Made by a program: the position numbers and the translations under genes
Origin: Methylomonas sp.
GTDB taxonomy: Bacteria; Pseudomonadota; Gammaproteobacteria; Methylococcales; Methylomonadaceae
NCBI RefSeq assembly: GCF_023228165.1
Contig: NZ_JALOBS010000003.1
Span: forward strand, 124,001-188,000
Direction: 5' to 3'
DNA length: 64,000 nucleotides
Shown: positions 17,142-26,198 of the stretch, one piece after another
Numbering within the stretch: the stretch's first letter is position 1
Layout: every line of letters starts with the position of its first letter
The notes under the pieces: model-generated
What the model was told of the DNA's origin: nothing
Seen by the model: the letters and a program-made list of their open reading frames with translations, nothing else
The model's database searches: none

Positions 17142-17612
17142 ATGAACACACTCGGCATCAACTACTATAAACCGCTGAATTGTCCGGCCAACCCGGCAAG
17201 TAATCTCAACCGCTTAAGTCCGATCGGCGATTTATTGCTGCGCGGGTGGGTGGCTTATGCCTTCTGGATCTCCGGTTTACTCAAGCTGCGGAATTGGGAC
17301 AGTACTTTGTACTTGTTCGAGTATGAATACGCCGTGCCCTTTCTGCCGCCGGAAATAGCGGCGCTTATGGCGACGGCCATCGAACTGTGCGGGACGGTAT
17401 TGTTGGCGGTGGGCTTGTTCGGACGCGGTGCGGCGGTATTACTGTTTCTGTTTAACATCGTCGCGGTAATTTCCTACCCGGAATTGGGCGCAGCAGGTAT
17501 CGAGCAGCATAAAGTCTGGGGCGTGATGTTAATGGTTTGCGCGCTGCATGGTCCCGGTAAGTGTTCGATTGATGCCTGGCTTAAACAGGGCTGTTTTGCG
17601 GCTGCGGATTAA
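17142..17612 (+). CDS. DoxX family membrane protein
   Basis: A 156-residue inner-membrane protein with four hydrophobic segments in the DoxX layout: RGWVAYAFWISGLLKL near residue 35, IAALMATAIELCGTVLLAVGL, AAVLLFLFNIVAVISYP and the C-terminal HKVWGVMLMVCALHGPG. DoxX proteins are a regular last member of DUF2282-DUF692-DUF2063 clusters, where they are thought to aid redox chemistry or export, though the role is unproven. It starts 17 bp after bufC, so it belongs to the same transcript. Confidence 0.85.
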   Translation: MNTLGINYYKPLNCPANPASNLNRLSPIGDLLLRGWVAYAFWISGLLKLRNWDSTLYLFEYEYAVPFLPPEIAALMATAIELCGTVLLAVGLFGRGAAVLLFLFNIVAVISYPELGAAGIEQHKVWGVMLMVCALHGPGKCSIDAWLKQGCFAAAD

Positions 17613-17650
17613 GTATATTGGTCGGGCAATCAATCCGGTTCGGTTAAGCC

Positions 17651-18082
17651 ATGCCTGCAGCTGACGTTTTCAGGCCTTTACAAGGTCGTGTGGCCCTAGT
17701 GCTGGCCGCCACTACGCCCGAAGCGTCGACGGCGGCCGAGGCCTTGGCCGCCGCTGGGGCCAAAGTGCTGTTGAATTATTTATACCGGCGGCAGGAGGCG
17801 GAACGACTGGCTGAGCGCATCCGTCGGCGACAGGGCCAAGCCATGATCTTTCAGGCCGATGTAAGCCAAACCGGCCAATTAATAAGCATGTGTGACGTGT
17901 TAGCGGCCTATTGGGGAAGTCTGGATATCCTGGTCGACGATTCCGGTTTTCAGGCAGAGTCGGTGTTGGCGGTAATCGGCCCTGAGCGCGCGAGCGCGGT
18001 GGCCTGTTTCGACTGTGTCGGTGTGTTTCGCTATTTAGCCGGATTAGCGGGTTGCCGGGACGATGAAGCCGATCCAACCTGA
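17651..18082 (+). CDS. Truncated short-chain dehydrogenase-like protein
   Basis: A 143-residue protein resembling only the first half of an SDR Rossmann fold: GRVALVLAATTPEASTAAEALAAAGAKVLL, the second-strand region RRRQGQAMIFQADVS and AAYWGSLDILVDDSGF. The glycine-rich cofactor loop TGxxxGIG is replaced by AATTPEAST, the NNAG motif by VDDSG, and the catalytic Ser-Tyr-Lys half is absent. SDRs are normally about 250 residues. It is probably a decayed gene or a small non-catalytic protein. It follows doxX by 38 bp and precedes a hairpin, so it would close the bufferin transcript. Confidence 0.55.
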   Translation: MPAADVFRPLQGRVALVLAATTPEASTAAEALAAAGAKVLLNYLYRRQEAERLAERIRRRQGQAMIFQADVSQTGQLISMCDVLAAYWGSLDILVDDSGFQAESVLAVIGPERASAVACFDCVGVFRYLAGLAGCRDDEADPT

Positions 18083-18178
18083 ACGGTTTTCACTGAGGCC
18101 CAAGACTGAGTGAATAAACTAATTGTATAAATGCGCGGAACTTGATTACAAAATCATCATCCGCTGTTAACGTAAACA

Positions 18179-18200
18179 GCCGGCGCGGAAAAACGCCGGC
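18179..18200 (+). terminator. Strong hairpin between the bufferin cluster and msrP
   Basis: GCCGGCG (18179-18185) and CGCCGGC (18194-18200) form an exact G+C-rich stem with the loop CGGAAAAA, followed by CTTTCACTTTTATT. It would suit a terminator for the upstream cluster. It ends only 29 bases before the msrP start codon, which leaves little room for a promoter, so it may also act as a leader hairpin or attenuator for msrPQ. Confidence 0.6.
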
Positions 18201-18229
18201 CTTTCACTTTTATTGCCGAGGAACGCTCA

Positions 18230-19162
18230 ATGAAACCTTATAAAGTGCCAGCGATACTCGCTTCGGAAATTACCCCCAAACAGTTGTTTTACGCCCGCCG
18301 CAAGTTTATGCGGAGCGTCGGCGGAGCGACCTTGGCGGCTCTGCTGCCGCAAGCCTTGTGGGCCGCCAGTCCGTTCAGCGATATTAAAAAGTCAACCTTC
18401 AGCGCTACGGAAGAATTAACTCCGCTGAAAGCCATCACCTCGTACAACAACTTCTACGAATTCGGCACCGGCAAGGAAGATCCGGCCGCTCGCGCCGGCA
18501 GCTTGAAAACCAGGCCCTGGACGATAAGCGTCGAAGGCGAAGCGAACAAGCCCAAAGTGTTCGATATTGACGAGATTTTAAAAATGGCGCCGTTGGAAGA
18601 ACGCATCTACCGGCTGCGTTGCGTGGAAGCCTGGTCGATGGTGGTGCCGTGGGTGGGTTTTCCGCTGGCGGAGCTGCTCAAGCGGGTGGAGCCCACCGGT
18701 AACGCCAAATATGTCGAATTCGTCAGCCTGTATGATCCGGGCCAAATGCCGGGGCAAAAATCCTCTGTGCTGGACTGGCCGTACCGGGAAGGCTTGCGCA
18801 TGGACGAAGCTATGCATCCCTTGACTTTATTGACACTGGGTTTGTACGGCGAAGTGTTGCCCAATCAAAACGGCGCGCCTGTCCGGGTAGTGATGCCGTG
18901 GAAATACGGTTTCAAAAGCGCCAAATCCATCGTCGCCATACGTTTGATGGAAAAACAGCCCACCACCAGCTGGATGAAAGCAGGCCCCAATGAATACGGC
19001 TTTTACGCTAACGTGAATCCGGAAGTGGATCACCCGCGTTGGAGTCAGGCCAAGGAACGGCGCATCGGCGAGTTTTTAAAGCGCAAAACCTTGATGTTCA
19101 ACGGTTACGCCGAAGAAGTGGCGTCGCTGTATGCCGGCATGGATTTACAAAGATATTTTTAG
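18230..19162 (+). CDS. msrP: Protein-methionine-sulfoxide reductase, molybdenum catalytic subunit
   Basis: A 310-residue periplasmic molybdoenzyme that repairs oxidised methionines in envelope proteins. A twin-arginine signal (RRKFM at residues 23-27) precedes the mature part. The sequence follows E. coli YedY closely: YNNFYEFGTGKEDPA, LEERIYRLRCVEAWSMVVPW with the Mo-ligand Cys131, LDEAMHP-like MDEAMHPLTLLTLGLYG, NGAPVRVVMPWKYGFK and YGFYANVNPEVDHPRWSQA. Start 18230 has GAGGAACG upstream. It forms a pair with msrQ two bases downstream. In Caulobacter, msrP-type and bufferin genes belong to one SigF stress regulon, so the proximity is functionally sensible. Confidence 0.95.
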   Translation: MKPYKVPAILASEITPKQLFYARRKFMRSVGGATLAALLPQALWAASPFSDIKKSTFSATEELTPLKAITSYNNFYEFGTGKEDPAARAGSLKTRPWTISVEGEANKPKVFDIDEILKMAPLEERIYRLRCVEAWSMVVPWVGFPLAELLKRVEPTGNAKYVEFVSLYDPGQMPGQKSSVLDWPYREGLRMDEAMHPLTLLTLGLYGEVLPNQNGAPVRVVMPWKYGFKSAKSIVAIRLMEKQPTTSWMKAGPNEYGFYANVNPEVDHPRWSQAKERRIGEFLKRKTLMFNGYAEEVASLYAGMDLQRYF

Positions 19163-19164
19163 GC

Positions 19165-19785
19165 ATGCCGACCAAAAATCTCAGCAATAAAACCATGGGC
19201 CGGATCAAGCTTGCAGCATTTATGCTGGCCTTGATCCCGTTATTCAAGCTCTGTTTTAGTGCTTATTTGGATAAGCTGGGCGCCAATCCCATTGAAAAAA
19301 TCAGCCACATCACGGGTTACTGGACGCTGACTTTTTTACTGATTACCCTGACCCCAACCCCGCTCAGGCGTCTGTCGGGCTGGGCGTGGCCGGTACGTTT
19401 GCGGCGTATGCTGGGCTTGTTCGCGTTCTTTTACGGTTGCCTGCACTTTTTAACCTATCTGGTGTTGGACCAGTTTTTCGACTGGGACAGCATTGTCAAG
19501 GACATCGTCAAGCGGCCCTATATTACCGTGGGTTTTCCGGCTTTTGTGATGATGATCCCGCTGGCCGTCACCTCTACCGATAACATGATCCGCCGGCTGG
19601 GCGGCAAATACTGGCGCATGTTGCATACCCTGATATATCCCAGCGCCATTGGCGGTGTGGTGCATTATTGGTGGCTGGTCAAAAAAGATCTCACCAATCC
19701 CATTATCTTTGCGGCGCTACTAGGCGTACTGCTGGCTATCCGGGTGGTTTACCGGTTGCGGACTATTACGTTATTTTTAAGCTAA
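19165..19785 (+). CDS. msrQ: Heme-binding membrane subunit of the methionine-sulfoxide reductase
   Basis: A 207-residue membrane protein of the ferric-reductase-like family that passes electrons from the quinone pool to MsrP. Hydrophobic helices include IKLAAFMLALIPLFKLCFSA, YWTLTFLLITLTPTPLRRLSG and MLGLFAFFYGCLHFLTYLVLD. Candidate heme histidines occur in SHITGYW, YGCLHFLTY, RMLHTLIYPS and VVHYWW. The start is ATG 19165, two bases after the msrP stop. Confidence 0.93.
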   Translation: MPTKNLSNKTMGRIKLAAFMLALIPLFKLCFSAYLDKLGANPIEKISHITGYWTLTFLLITLTPTPLRRLSGWAWPVRLRRMLGLFAFFYGCLHFLTYLVLDQFFDWDSIVKDIVKRPYITVGFPAFVMMIPLAVTSTDNMIRRLGGKYWRMLHTLIYPSAIGGVVHYWWLVKKDLTNPIIFAALLGVLLAIRVVYRLRTITLFLS

Positions 19786-20113
19786 ATAGGACGCCCAATC
19801 ACTTTTTTCCAAAAAGGAAACTCATCAACACAAAGCAAGCTATCCCTTACAGGTGAAAAAAGGGCGTATTCCGTTGATAGTCTTATAAAACTTAGAATCC
19901 ATTGCGTGGGCATTGGCGTTATTTACTTGCAACCGGGGTTTCATTCGTACATTACTTTTTAAGAACTTATGATTCGACGCCAGTACCGTCTAAAATAGTA
20001 GTCACGGCGAGCAACGGTAAACTTGAAGCCGGATTAATCGTTTTTTGGCCTAAACGATGCGGAAACTCTTGAGGCCGTATTTTTGAGACTACTTAAAATT
20101 AAGCGTCCATCCT
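19786..20113. other. Intergenic stretch between msrQ and the GGDEF-EAL gene
   Basis: About 330 bases without a credible gene. The visible structure is an inverted repeat GGCCT (20047-20051) with AGGCC (20072-20076), followed by GTATTTTTG, which could be a weak terminator or leader hairpin. I see no c-di-GMP riboswitch core, although the downstream gene is a c-di-GMP enzyme. Confidence 0.4.
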
Positions 20114-22366
20114 ATGAAAAAACTTGAGAAGGCTCAGCCGTTCAGCTGTTCTACCGGATTGACCGTCGAATACAGCACGCTGTCGAGCGAGGAGCAGGAA
20201 AAAATCCTGCATCTTCAGCAGGCTATTCTCGAGTCGGTAGCGCGCGGCGCCGATCATATGGAAGTCATCAATCAGGTCTGTCGGCTGGAAGAACAACTCC
20301 TGCCAAACGCAGTCGGCTCGGTCATGCTGATGGATGATGCTTATGAATTTCTAAATGTCTACGCCGCACCTAGTATCCCCTCCGAAGGTGTGGCCCAGCT
20401 GAATGGCTTGCGGCCGGGGCCGGGCGGCGGGTCGTGCGGTAATGTTATCTATCGGCAAGAAGCGCAGTTTGTTAGCAATACCTTCACCGATCCGCGCTGG
20501 CGGGACCTAAGGAATTTGGCCTACAATTTCAATCTTTGTGCTTGCTGGTCGGTGCCGATTTACTCTGGAGAGCGCAAAGTGGTGGGCACGTTCGCACTGT
20601 CTAGTTTTGAATATCGCTCCCCCAGCCCATTCCATCGCAAACTTCTTGAAATCGGTTCTTCGATTATCGGCATCGTGCTTGAACGCAACAAGTCGCAAGA
20701 GTCGCTTCGCCTGTTCCAGAAGGTTTTCGAGGGCAGCGAAGAAGGTATCATGATCACGGATCCCAATAAGGCCATCCTGTTGGTAAATCCGGCGTTCACT
20801 AAAGTGACGGGTTATACCATCGACGAACTCTTGGGTGAGACGCCCAAAAAACTGGCTTCAGGGCATCACGATAGGGGGTTTTATGCGGCAATGTGGAGCA
20901 GCATAAACCTTTTTGGCCATTGGCATGGCGAAATTTGGAACCGCCGTAAAACCGGTGAGGTTTTTCCAGAATGGCTGGCTATCTCCGCCGTCAACGACCT
21001 GACAGACAATACGACGCACTACATCGGCATTTTTAGCGACATCAGCGAACGCAAAAATGCCGAGGCGCAGATTCGCCACCTGTCGTCCCACGACCTATTG
21101 ACAGGGTTACCTAATCGCATGTTGCTTAAGGACAGATTGGAAAATGCGATAGCTTTTGCGGCGGGCGGGCACTGTAAAGTCGCGCTGCTTAGTCTTGATC
21201 TCGATCAATTCAAGATGCTGAACGATTCGTTGGGGCATGCCGCCGGTGATGATTTGTTGCGTTGCGTGACTTCCCAGTTGAAAAACTTTGTGCGCGATAC
21301 CGATACCTTATGCCGTTCCGGAGGAGACGAGTTTTTCATCGCGCTGGCCAATATGCCGGATACCGATTCGATCAGCGCCATAGTCGACGAGATTCTCGAG
21401 CAGATCTCCAAACCTTTTTTGCTTGAAGGGCGGCATTTATCGCTGTCCTGTTCCATCGGCATCGCTGTTTACCCTGACGATGGGGGTGATTTCGAGACGC
21501 TGATGAAGCTAGCGGACAAGGCCATGTACCAGGCAAAAGACGCCGGCCGTAATACCTACCGGTATTTTACCGAGCAACTTAATAGCGATAGTCTTGAGTT
21601 CATGCGCATCACGCATGAGTTGCGCGAGGCGGTGAAGTGCAATCAATTCACTGTGCATTTTCAACCGCAGATCGACCTTGCCACGGGCGATGTAGTGGGT
21701 GCCGAAGCTCTGGTTCGTTGGAATCATCCGGTAGAGGGACTAGTCCAGCCTGGACGGTTTATCAATATTGCCGAACAGACCGGCTTAATTGTCGAGATCG
21801 GCGAATGGGTACTGCATGAGGCTTGCCGACAGGCCGCGGCTTGGCGGCAGGCAGGCTTGCCACCGCTGGTGATGGCGGTCAACATGTCCGCCGTTCAGTT
21901 CAAGCGCGGTAATGTCGAAAATTTGCTACATAGCGCATTGGAGAGCAGCGGACTGGATCCGCAATCTCTTGAAATCGAGCTCACCGAGTCGATTTTGCTT
22001 CATGATATGGATTACATGCTGTCTTTGCTGAACAGCTTAAAGGATATCGGACTGAAGCTCGCCATTGATGATTTTGGTACCGGCTATTCTAGCTTGGCCT
22101 ACCTTAAAAAATTTAAGATCGACCGGCTAAAAATCGACCAGTCTTTTGTACGTGATATAGCCATTGATCCAAACGATGCGGCCATTGTGCGAGCTATCGT
22201 GCAAATGGCGCATACTCTGAACCTTCGCGTTATTGCCGAGGGCGTGGAAAATGAGGAAACCCAGCAATATCTAAGCAGTTGTCAGTGCGACGAAGTGCAA
22301 GGTTATCATTACGCAAAGCCTATGCCTCCGGAGGCCTTCGCGGCATTTATTTTAAACAAGGTATAG
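20114..22366 (+). CDS. GAF-PAS-GGDEF-EAL cyclic-di-GMP enzyme
   Basis: A 750-residue soluble protein without membrane segments. A GAF domain (about residues 30-195, with LRPGPGGGSCGNVIYR and SVPIYSGERKVVGTF) precedes a PAS domain (about 205-320, VFEGSEEGIMITDPN). A GGDEF domain (about 325-490) has an intact RSGGDEFF, and an EAL domain (about 505-745) has EALVRWNHP, DDFGTGYSSLAYL and AEGVEN. Both catalytic motifs are complete, so it could make and degrade c-di-GMP; which activity dominates cannot be told. The GAF cysteine and glycine pattern resembles redox- or ligand-sensing GAFs. It is a single-gene unit. Confidence 0.92.
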   Translation: MKKLEKAQPFSCSTGLTVEYSTLSSEEQEKILHLQQAILESVARGADHMEVINQVCRLEEQLLPNAVGSVMLMDDAYEFLNVYAAPSIPSEGVAQLNGLRPGPGGGSCGNVIYRQEAQFVSNTFTDPRWRDLRNLAYNFNLCACWSVPIYSGERKVVGTFALSSFEYRSPSPFHRKLLEIGSSIIGIVLERNKSQESLRLFQKVFEGSEEGIMITDPNKAILLVNPAFTKVTGYTIDELLGETPKKLASGHHDRGFYAAMWSSINLFGHWHGEIWNRRKTGEVFPEWLAISAVNDLTDNTTHYIGIFSDISERKNAEAQIRHLSSHDLLTGLPNRMLLKDRLENAIAFAAGGHCKVALLSLDLDQFKMLNDSLGHAAGDDLLRCVTSQLKNFVRDTDTLCRSGGDEFFIALANMPDTDSISAIVDEILEQISKPFLLEGRHLSLSCSIGIAVYPDDGGDFETLMKLADKAMYQAKDAGRNTYRYFTEQLNSDSLEFMRITHELREAVKCNQFTVHFQPQIDLATGDVVGAEALVRWNHPVEGLVQPGRFINIAEQTGLIVEIGEWVLHEACRQAAAWRQAGLPPLVMAVNMSAVQFKRGNVENLLHSALESSGLDPQSLEIELTESILLHDMDYMLSLLNSLKDIGLKLAIDDFGTGYSSLAYLKKFKIDRLKIDQSFVRDIAIDPNDAAIVRAIVQMAHTLNLRVIAEGVENEETQQYLSSCQCDEVQGYHYAKPMPPEAFAAFILNKV

Positions 22367-22538
22367 CGCATGCGGTAAATACTTCTCGCAATAACCAACC
22401 TTGCCAGCAGCATTTCTTGCACCGCTGTGAAGCCGGCCTAAGCACGACGTTGGGAAAGGGCGCAAGCAAGCGGCAAGTTGCCTGTGCTATTGGGAGCTGG
22501 AAATCTCCAATTTGTGTTGGAGATAACCAGCCAACCAA

Positions 22539-22862
22539 TTATTTTTCCAATAATTCGAATTTACCCGCTTTACCATTCCACTCATCAGCGTCTGGTAGGG
22601 CGTCTTTCACTTCGGTAATGGTTGGCCATACTTTAGCCAATTCGGCATTCAGGGCAATGAAATGCTCTTGGTCTTCGGGTACTTCGTCTTCTGCATGTAT
22701 GGCGTTAGCCGGGCATTCCGGTTCGCACAGGGTGCAATCGATACATTCGTCGGGATCGATAACCAGAAAATTTGGGCCTTCATGAAAGCAATCGACTGGG
22801 CAGACGTCGACGCAGTCGGTGAATTTGCATTTGATACAGTTCTCGGTGATTACAAAAGCCAT
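22539..22862 (-). CDS. fdxA: 7Fe ferredoxin
   Basis: A 107-residue ferredoxin with one [3Fe-4S] and one [4Fe-4S] cluster. The cysteine pattern is CIKCKFTDCVDVCPVDCF at the N-terminus and CIDCTLCEPECP in the second motif. A ~50-residue C-terminal extension (EHFIALNAELAKVWP) is typical of the Azotobacter FdI/FdxA class. It is a cytoplasmic electron carrier whose partner cannot be inferred here. It lies between convergent c-di-GMP and co-directional EF-G genes and is isolated from fusA by a terminator. Confidence 0.95.
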   Translation of the reverse strand: MAFVITENCIKCKFTDCVDVCPVDCFHEGPNFLVIDPDECIDCTLCEPECPANAIHAEDEVPEDQEHFIALNAELAKVWPTITEVKDALPDADEWNGKAGKFELLEK

Positions 22863-22921
22863 AATGTTCTTCCAAGGTTAGGTCAATGAACAAGTTTCCT
22901 TTTTTCGGAAACTTTATGCTT

Positions 22922-22949
22922 GAAAAAGAAACTGCCGCATCGGCGGCAG
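22922..22949 (-). terminator. Rho-independent terminator of the EF-G gene
   Basis: On the minus strand the stem CTGCCGC/GCGGCAG (22949-22932, 4-base loop) is followed by a T-rich tract, the complement of GAAAAAGAAA at 22922-22931. It lies 70 bases beyond the fusA stop. Confidence 0.8.
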
Positions 22950-23018
22950 AGTGCTGAATTACATTAATCCCAAACGGTTGAAGCAGGCAAATGCCCGCCT
23001 CAACTGTAGTATCCGGGA

Positions 23019-25124
23019 TTATTTATTTTTTTCGCGTTCCTTCACTTCTTTAATCACTTCTTCCGCTACGTTTTTCGGGCACGCGGTGTAGTGTGAAAAT
23101 TCCATGGAGAACTGGCCGCGACCGGACGTCATGGTACGCAAATCGCCAATATATCCGAACATATCGCTTAGCGGCACATCCGCTTTGATTCTTACGCCGG
23201 TAACGCCTGGATCTTGCGATTTGATCATGCCGCGGCGGCGGTTCAAGTCACCGATCACGTCACCGACGTGCGCATCAGGAGTGAATACGTCAACTTTCAT
23301 GATCGGTTCCAGCAATTGCGGATTGCCTTTCGGAATTGATTGACGATATGCGGCGCGGGCGGCGATTTCGAACGCAATGGACGAGGAGTCAACCGCGTGG
23401 AAAGCACCGTCGGTCAGAATGACTTTGAAGTCCAGGCAAGGAAAGCCTGCCAGCACACCTTTGTCGATACTGGCTTTAAAGCCTTTTTCAACCGCGGGCC
23501 AGTATTCGCGTGGTACGTTACCACCGGTCACTTGTGATTCGAATAGGAAACCGCTGCCCGGCTCGCCTGGCTCGATGATGTAATCGATTTTCGCGTATTG
23601 ACCCGAACCGCCCGATTGCTTTTTGTGCGTGTAGCTGTCTTCGATGCGTTGGGTAATGGTTTCGCGGTAAGCAACCTGAGGTTTGCCTACGTTGACATCG
23701 ACACCGTGGGTTCTTCTTAAGATATCCACTTTAATGTCTAAATGCAGCTCGCCCATACCTTTGATGATGGTTTCGCCACTTTCCTGGTCGGTTTCGACGC
23801 GGAAGGATGGATCTTCTTGCACCATTTTGCCGATCGCAATACCCATTTTTTCGTTGCTGCCTTTGTCTTTCGGCGAAATCGCAATCGAGATGACGGGATC
23901 AGGGAAAACCATAGGTTCCAGAGTCGCTGGCTTGTCTGGATCGCATAAGGTATGACCGGTTTGTACGTTTTTCAAACCGATCAACGCCACGATGTCGCCT
24001 GCTTGCGCGGTTTCGATCTCGTTGCGGTCGTCGGCGTGCATTTCCACCATACGGCCGATACGCTCGGTTTTACCGGTAAAGGTGTTCAATACGCTGTCGC
24101 CTTTTTTGATCCGACCGGAGTAGATGCGGACAAAGTTCAAGGCGCCGAAACGGTCATCCATGATTTTAAACACCAGGGCGCGCAACGGACGGTCGGCATC
24201 GACAATCGCATGCTCACCGGTGTGGACGCCCTCGAGGTCGGTCTCGGGTTGCGGATTAACTTCGGTAGGATTCGGCAAGTACTCGATAATGCCATCCAGC
24301 ACCAACTGCACGCCTTTGTTTTTGAAAGACGAACCGCAGAAAGTCGGGAAGAATTCCATCGCGATGGTACCTTTGCGGATGCAATGTTTGATTTCTTCGA
24401 TGGTCGGCTCTTCGCCGTCCAAATATTTCTCCATGATGTCGTCGTCTTGGTCGGCGACTTGGTCGATCAATTTCGCCCGCCATTCTTCGACTAACTCTAA
24501 CATGTCCGCGGGTACGTCTTGGATTTCGTATTTCAACGGGTCGCCGGAGTTATCCCAAACCCAGGCTTTACGAGTCAGCAAGTCGACCACGCCGACGAAG
24601 TTTTCCTCTTCACCAATCGGCAATGTCATCACAATGGGTTTCGCGCCCAATACCTCTTCGACCTGTTTAACGACTCGGTAGAAGTTCGCACCCAGTCTGT
24701 CCAATTTGTTGACGTAAATAACACGAGAAACTTTAGAGTCATTCGCATAACGCCAGTTGGTTTCGGATTGTGGCTCAACGCCGCCGGAACCGCAAAATAC
24801 ACCCACGCCGCCATCCAATACTTTCAGTGAACGGTAGACTTCGATTGTAAAGTCAACGTGGCCCGGGGTGTCGATGATATTGAAACGGTGTGGTTTGAAT
24901 TGACCAGTGCTACCCGGCCAAAAACAGGAAGTGGCCGCAGATTGAATGGTGATGCCGCGTTCTTGCTCTTGTTCCATGAAGTCTGTGGTCGCTGCGCCAT
25001 CATGAACTTCGCCGATTTTGTGGATTTTTCCGGTCAGCTTCAAAATCCGCTCGGTCGTGGTGGTTTTACCGGCATCGACGTGTGCGAAGATACCGATGTT
25101 TCTGTATAGCGATAGATCAGTCAT
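23019..25124 (-). CDS. fusA: Elongation factor G
   Basis: A 701-residue translational GTPase that drives ribosomal translocation. G1 is AHVDAGKTTTTERIL, G3 DTPGHVDF and G4 NKLD, followed by domain II, domain IV (QVTGGNVPREYWPAVEKG) and domain V (GVRIKADVPLSDMFGYIGDLR). Instead of lying in the usual rpsL-rpsG-fusA-tuf operon it stands alone with its own terminator. Several methylotrophs and pseudomonads carry two EF-G genes, so this may be the second copy; the window cannot decide that. Confidence 0.95.
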   Translation of the reverse strand: MTDLSLYRNIGIFAHVDAGKTTTTERILKLTGKIHKIGEVHDGAATTDFMEQEQERGITIQSAATSCFWPGSTGQFKPHRFNIIDTPGHVDFTIEVYRSLKVLDGGVGVFCGSGGVEPQSETNWRYANDSKVSRVIYVNKLDRLGANFYRVVKQVEEVLGAKPIVMTLPIGEEENFVGVVDLLTRKAWVWDNSGDPLKYEIQDVPADMLELVEEWRAKLIDQVADQDDDIMEKYLDGEEPTIEEIKHCIRKGTIAMEFFPTFCGSSFKNKGVQLVLDGIIEYLPNPTEVNPQPETDLEGVHTGEHAIVDADRPLRALVFKIMDDRFGALNFVRIYSGRIKKGDSVLNTFTGKTERIGRMVEMHADDRNEIETAQAGDIVALIGLKNVQTGHTLCDPDKPATLEPMVFPDPVISIAISPKDKGSNEKMGIAIGKMVQEDPSFRVETDQESGETIIKGMGELHLDIKVDILRRTHGVDVNVGKPQVAYRETITQRIEDSYTHKKQSGGSGQYAKIDYIIEPGEPGSGFLFESQVTGGNVPREYWPAVEKGFKASIDKGVLAGFPCLDFKVILTDGAFHAVDSSSIAFEIAARAAYRQSIPKGNPQLLEPIMKVDVFTPDAHVGDVIGDLNRRRGMIKSQDPGVTGVRIKADVPLSDMFGYIGDLRTMTSGRGQFSMEFSHYTACPKNVAEEVIKEVKEREKNK

Positions 25125-25265
25125 GGTTGTACTCTAAATGGAGATGAAAACGTTATAACCCTTGGCACCATTGCCGCAGCTTCTTCTTGAACAGTGTCAA
25201 TGAAAAATCCGCCCATTCTACCCGAAAATCAAAAAAAACAGAATGTCAATTATGTTTCAGGATTA

Positions 25266-26198
25266 TTATTGGTGTTGACTCTGTATTTGCAACTCCCTCA
25301 ACTTCATCAAAGAATAGAGGGTTTCCAGGCTTGGGCAGGCAATACCAAGGCGCTGAGCAGCGCGCACGGGATTGCCTAAAATGGCTTCGGTCTCCATCGC
25401 GTGCCCGCGTTCAAAGTCCAGCAGCATGCTGGTTTTATAAGGCGGCATCACATAGGTATTTTGGATATTGGTTTCTATAACGTCATCGGTAAGCGGATGT
25501 CCGCAACCAGCGGCAATATCGCACACTTCCCGCATGATGCGGCGAACCATATTTTCTTGTTGTTGCAAAATGGTCAGGGTCGGTAAGCCGCCCGATAATA
25601 CCGACAAGGGATTGAACGGCGCGTTCCAGACGCATTTTTGCCAGCGGCCGGCGATGATGTCTTCGCTGACGATGCATTCAATGCCTGACTGCGTAAACAA
25701 CTGTTGCAAATGCCGGGTTTTGGCTGATACTCCGCTAGGAAAGTTGCCTAGGTACAGTTTGCCGTAAGCAAGATGACTGATCTCGCCCGCGGCTAGTCGA
25801 TTGCAGCAAATAAAAGCCAAGCCGCTGACCAATTCATTGTCCGGAAAGGCTTCCTGCAATTCGGCCTCGATTTCAACGCCGTTCTGGATAAATACAATCA
25901 CAGTATTTTTACTGACGGCAGCCCGAATCAAGCCAATGCGATCAACTTCGGCCGTGACTTTGCTGCACAAAATCAGATAATCTGCGGTATCTTGATAGTC
26001 GGCGCAATGTTGCAACACCTGCTTAGGCTGAAATTGCCAGCAACCCAGCTTAAAACTATCTATTTGAAAGCCGCGTCGTTTGACTGTCTCATAGTCCGAC
26101 CGGCATACCACCGATACTTCGGCGCCGGCCTTGGCCAGTAAGCCGCCATAAAAACCGCCGATGGCTCCGGCCCCAACAATCAGAATTTTGTCGCTCAT
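25266..26198 (-). CDS. panE: 2-dehydropantoate 2-reductase family protein
   Basis: A 310-residue NADPH-dependent reductase resembling the enzyme that converts ketopantoate to pantoate for coenzyme A. The Rossmann motif is ILIVGAGAIGGFYGG. The second domain has the active-site lysine region GRWQKCVWNAPFNPLS, then PPYKTSMLLDFERGHAMETEAILG. Many members of this family have uncertain substrates, so the pantothenate role is probable rather than certain. The start overlaps the hda stop (ATGA), forming the operon DUF2069-hda-panE. Confidence 0.85.
   Translation of the reverse strand: MSDKILIVGAGAIGGFYGGLLAKAGAEVSVVCRSDYETVKRRGFQIDSFKLGCWQFQPKQVLQHCADYQDTADYLILCSKVTAEVDRIGLIRAAVSKNTVIVFIQNGVEIEAELQEAFPDNELVSGLAFICCNRLAAGEISHLAYGKLYLGNFPSGVSAKTRHLQQLFTQSGIECIVSEDIIAGRWQKCVWNAPFNPLSVLSGGLPTLTILQQQENMVRRIMREVCDIAAGCGHPLTDDVIETNIQNTYVMPPYKTSMLLDFERGHAMETEAILGNPVRAAQRLGIACPSLETLYSLMKLRELQIQSQHQ

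Noticed and set aside
19998..20090. Possible GEMM (c-di-GMP) riboswitch upstream of the GGDEF-EAL gene
   Set aside because: Some short matches exist, but the conserved GGGACGCAAAGCC core is absent and the paired regions do not form.
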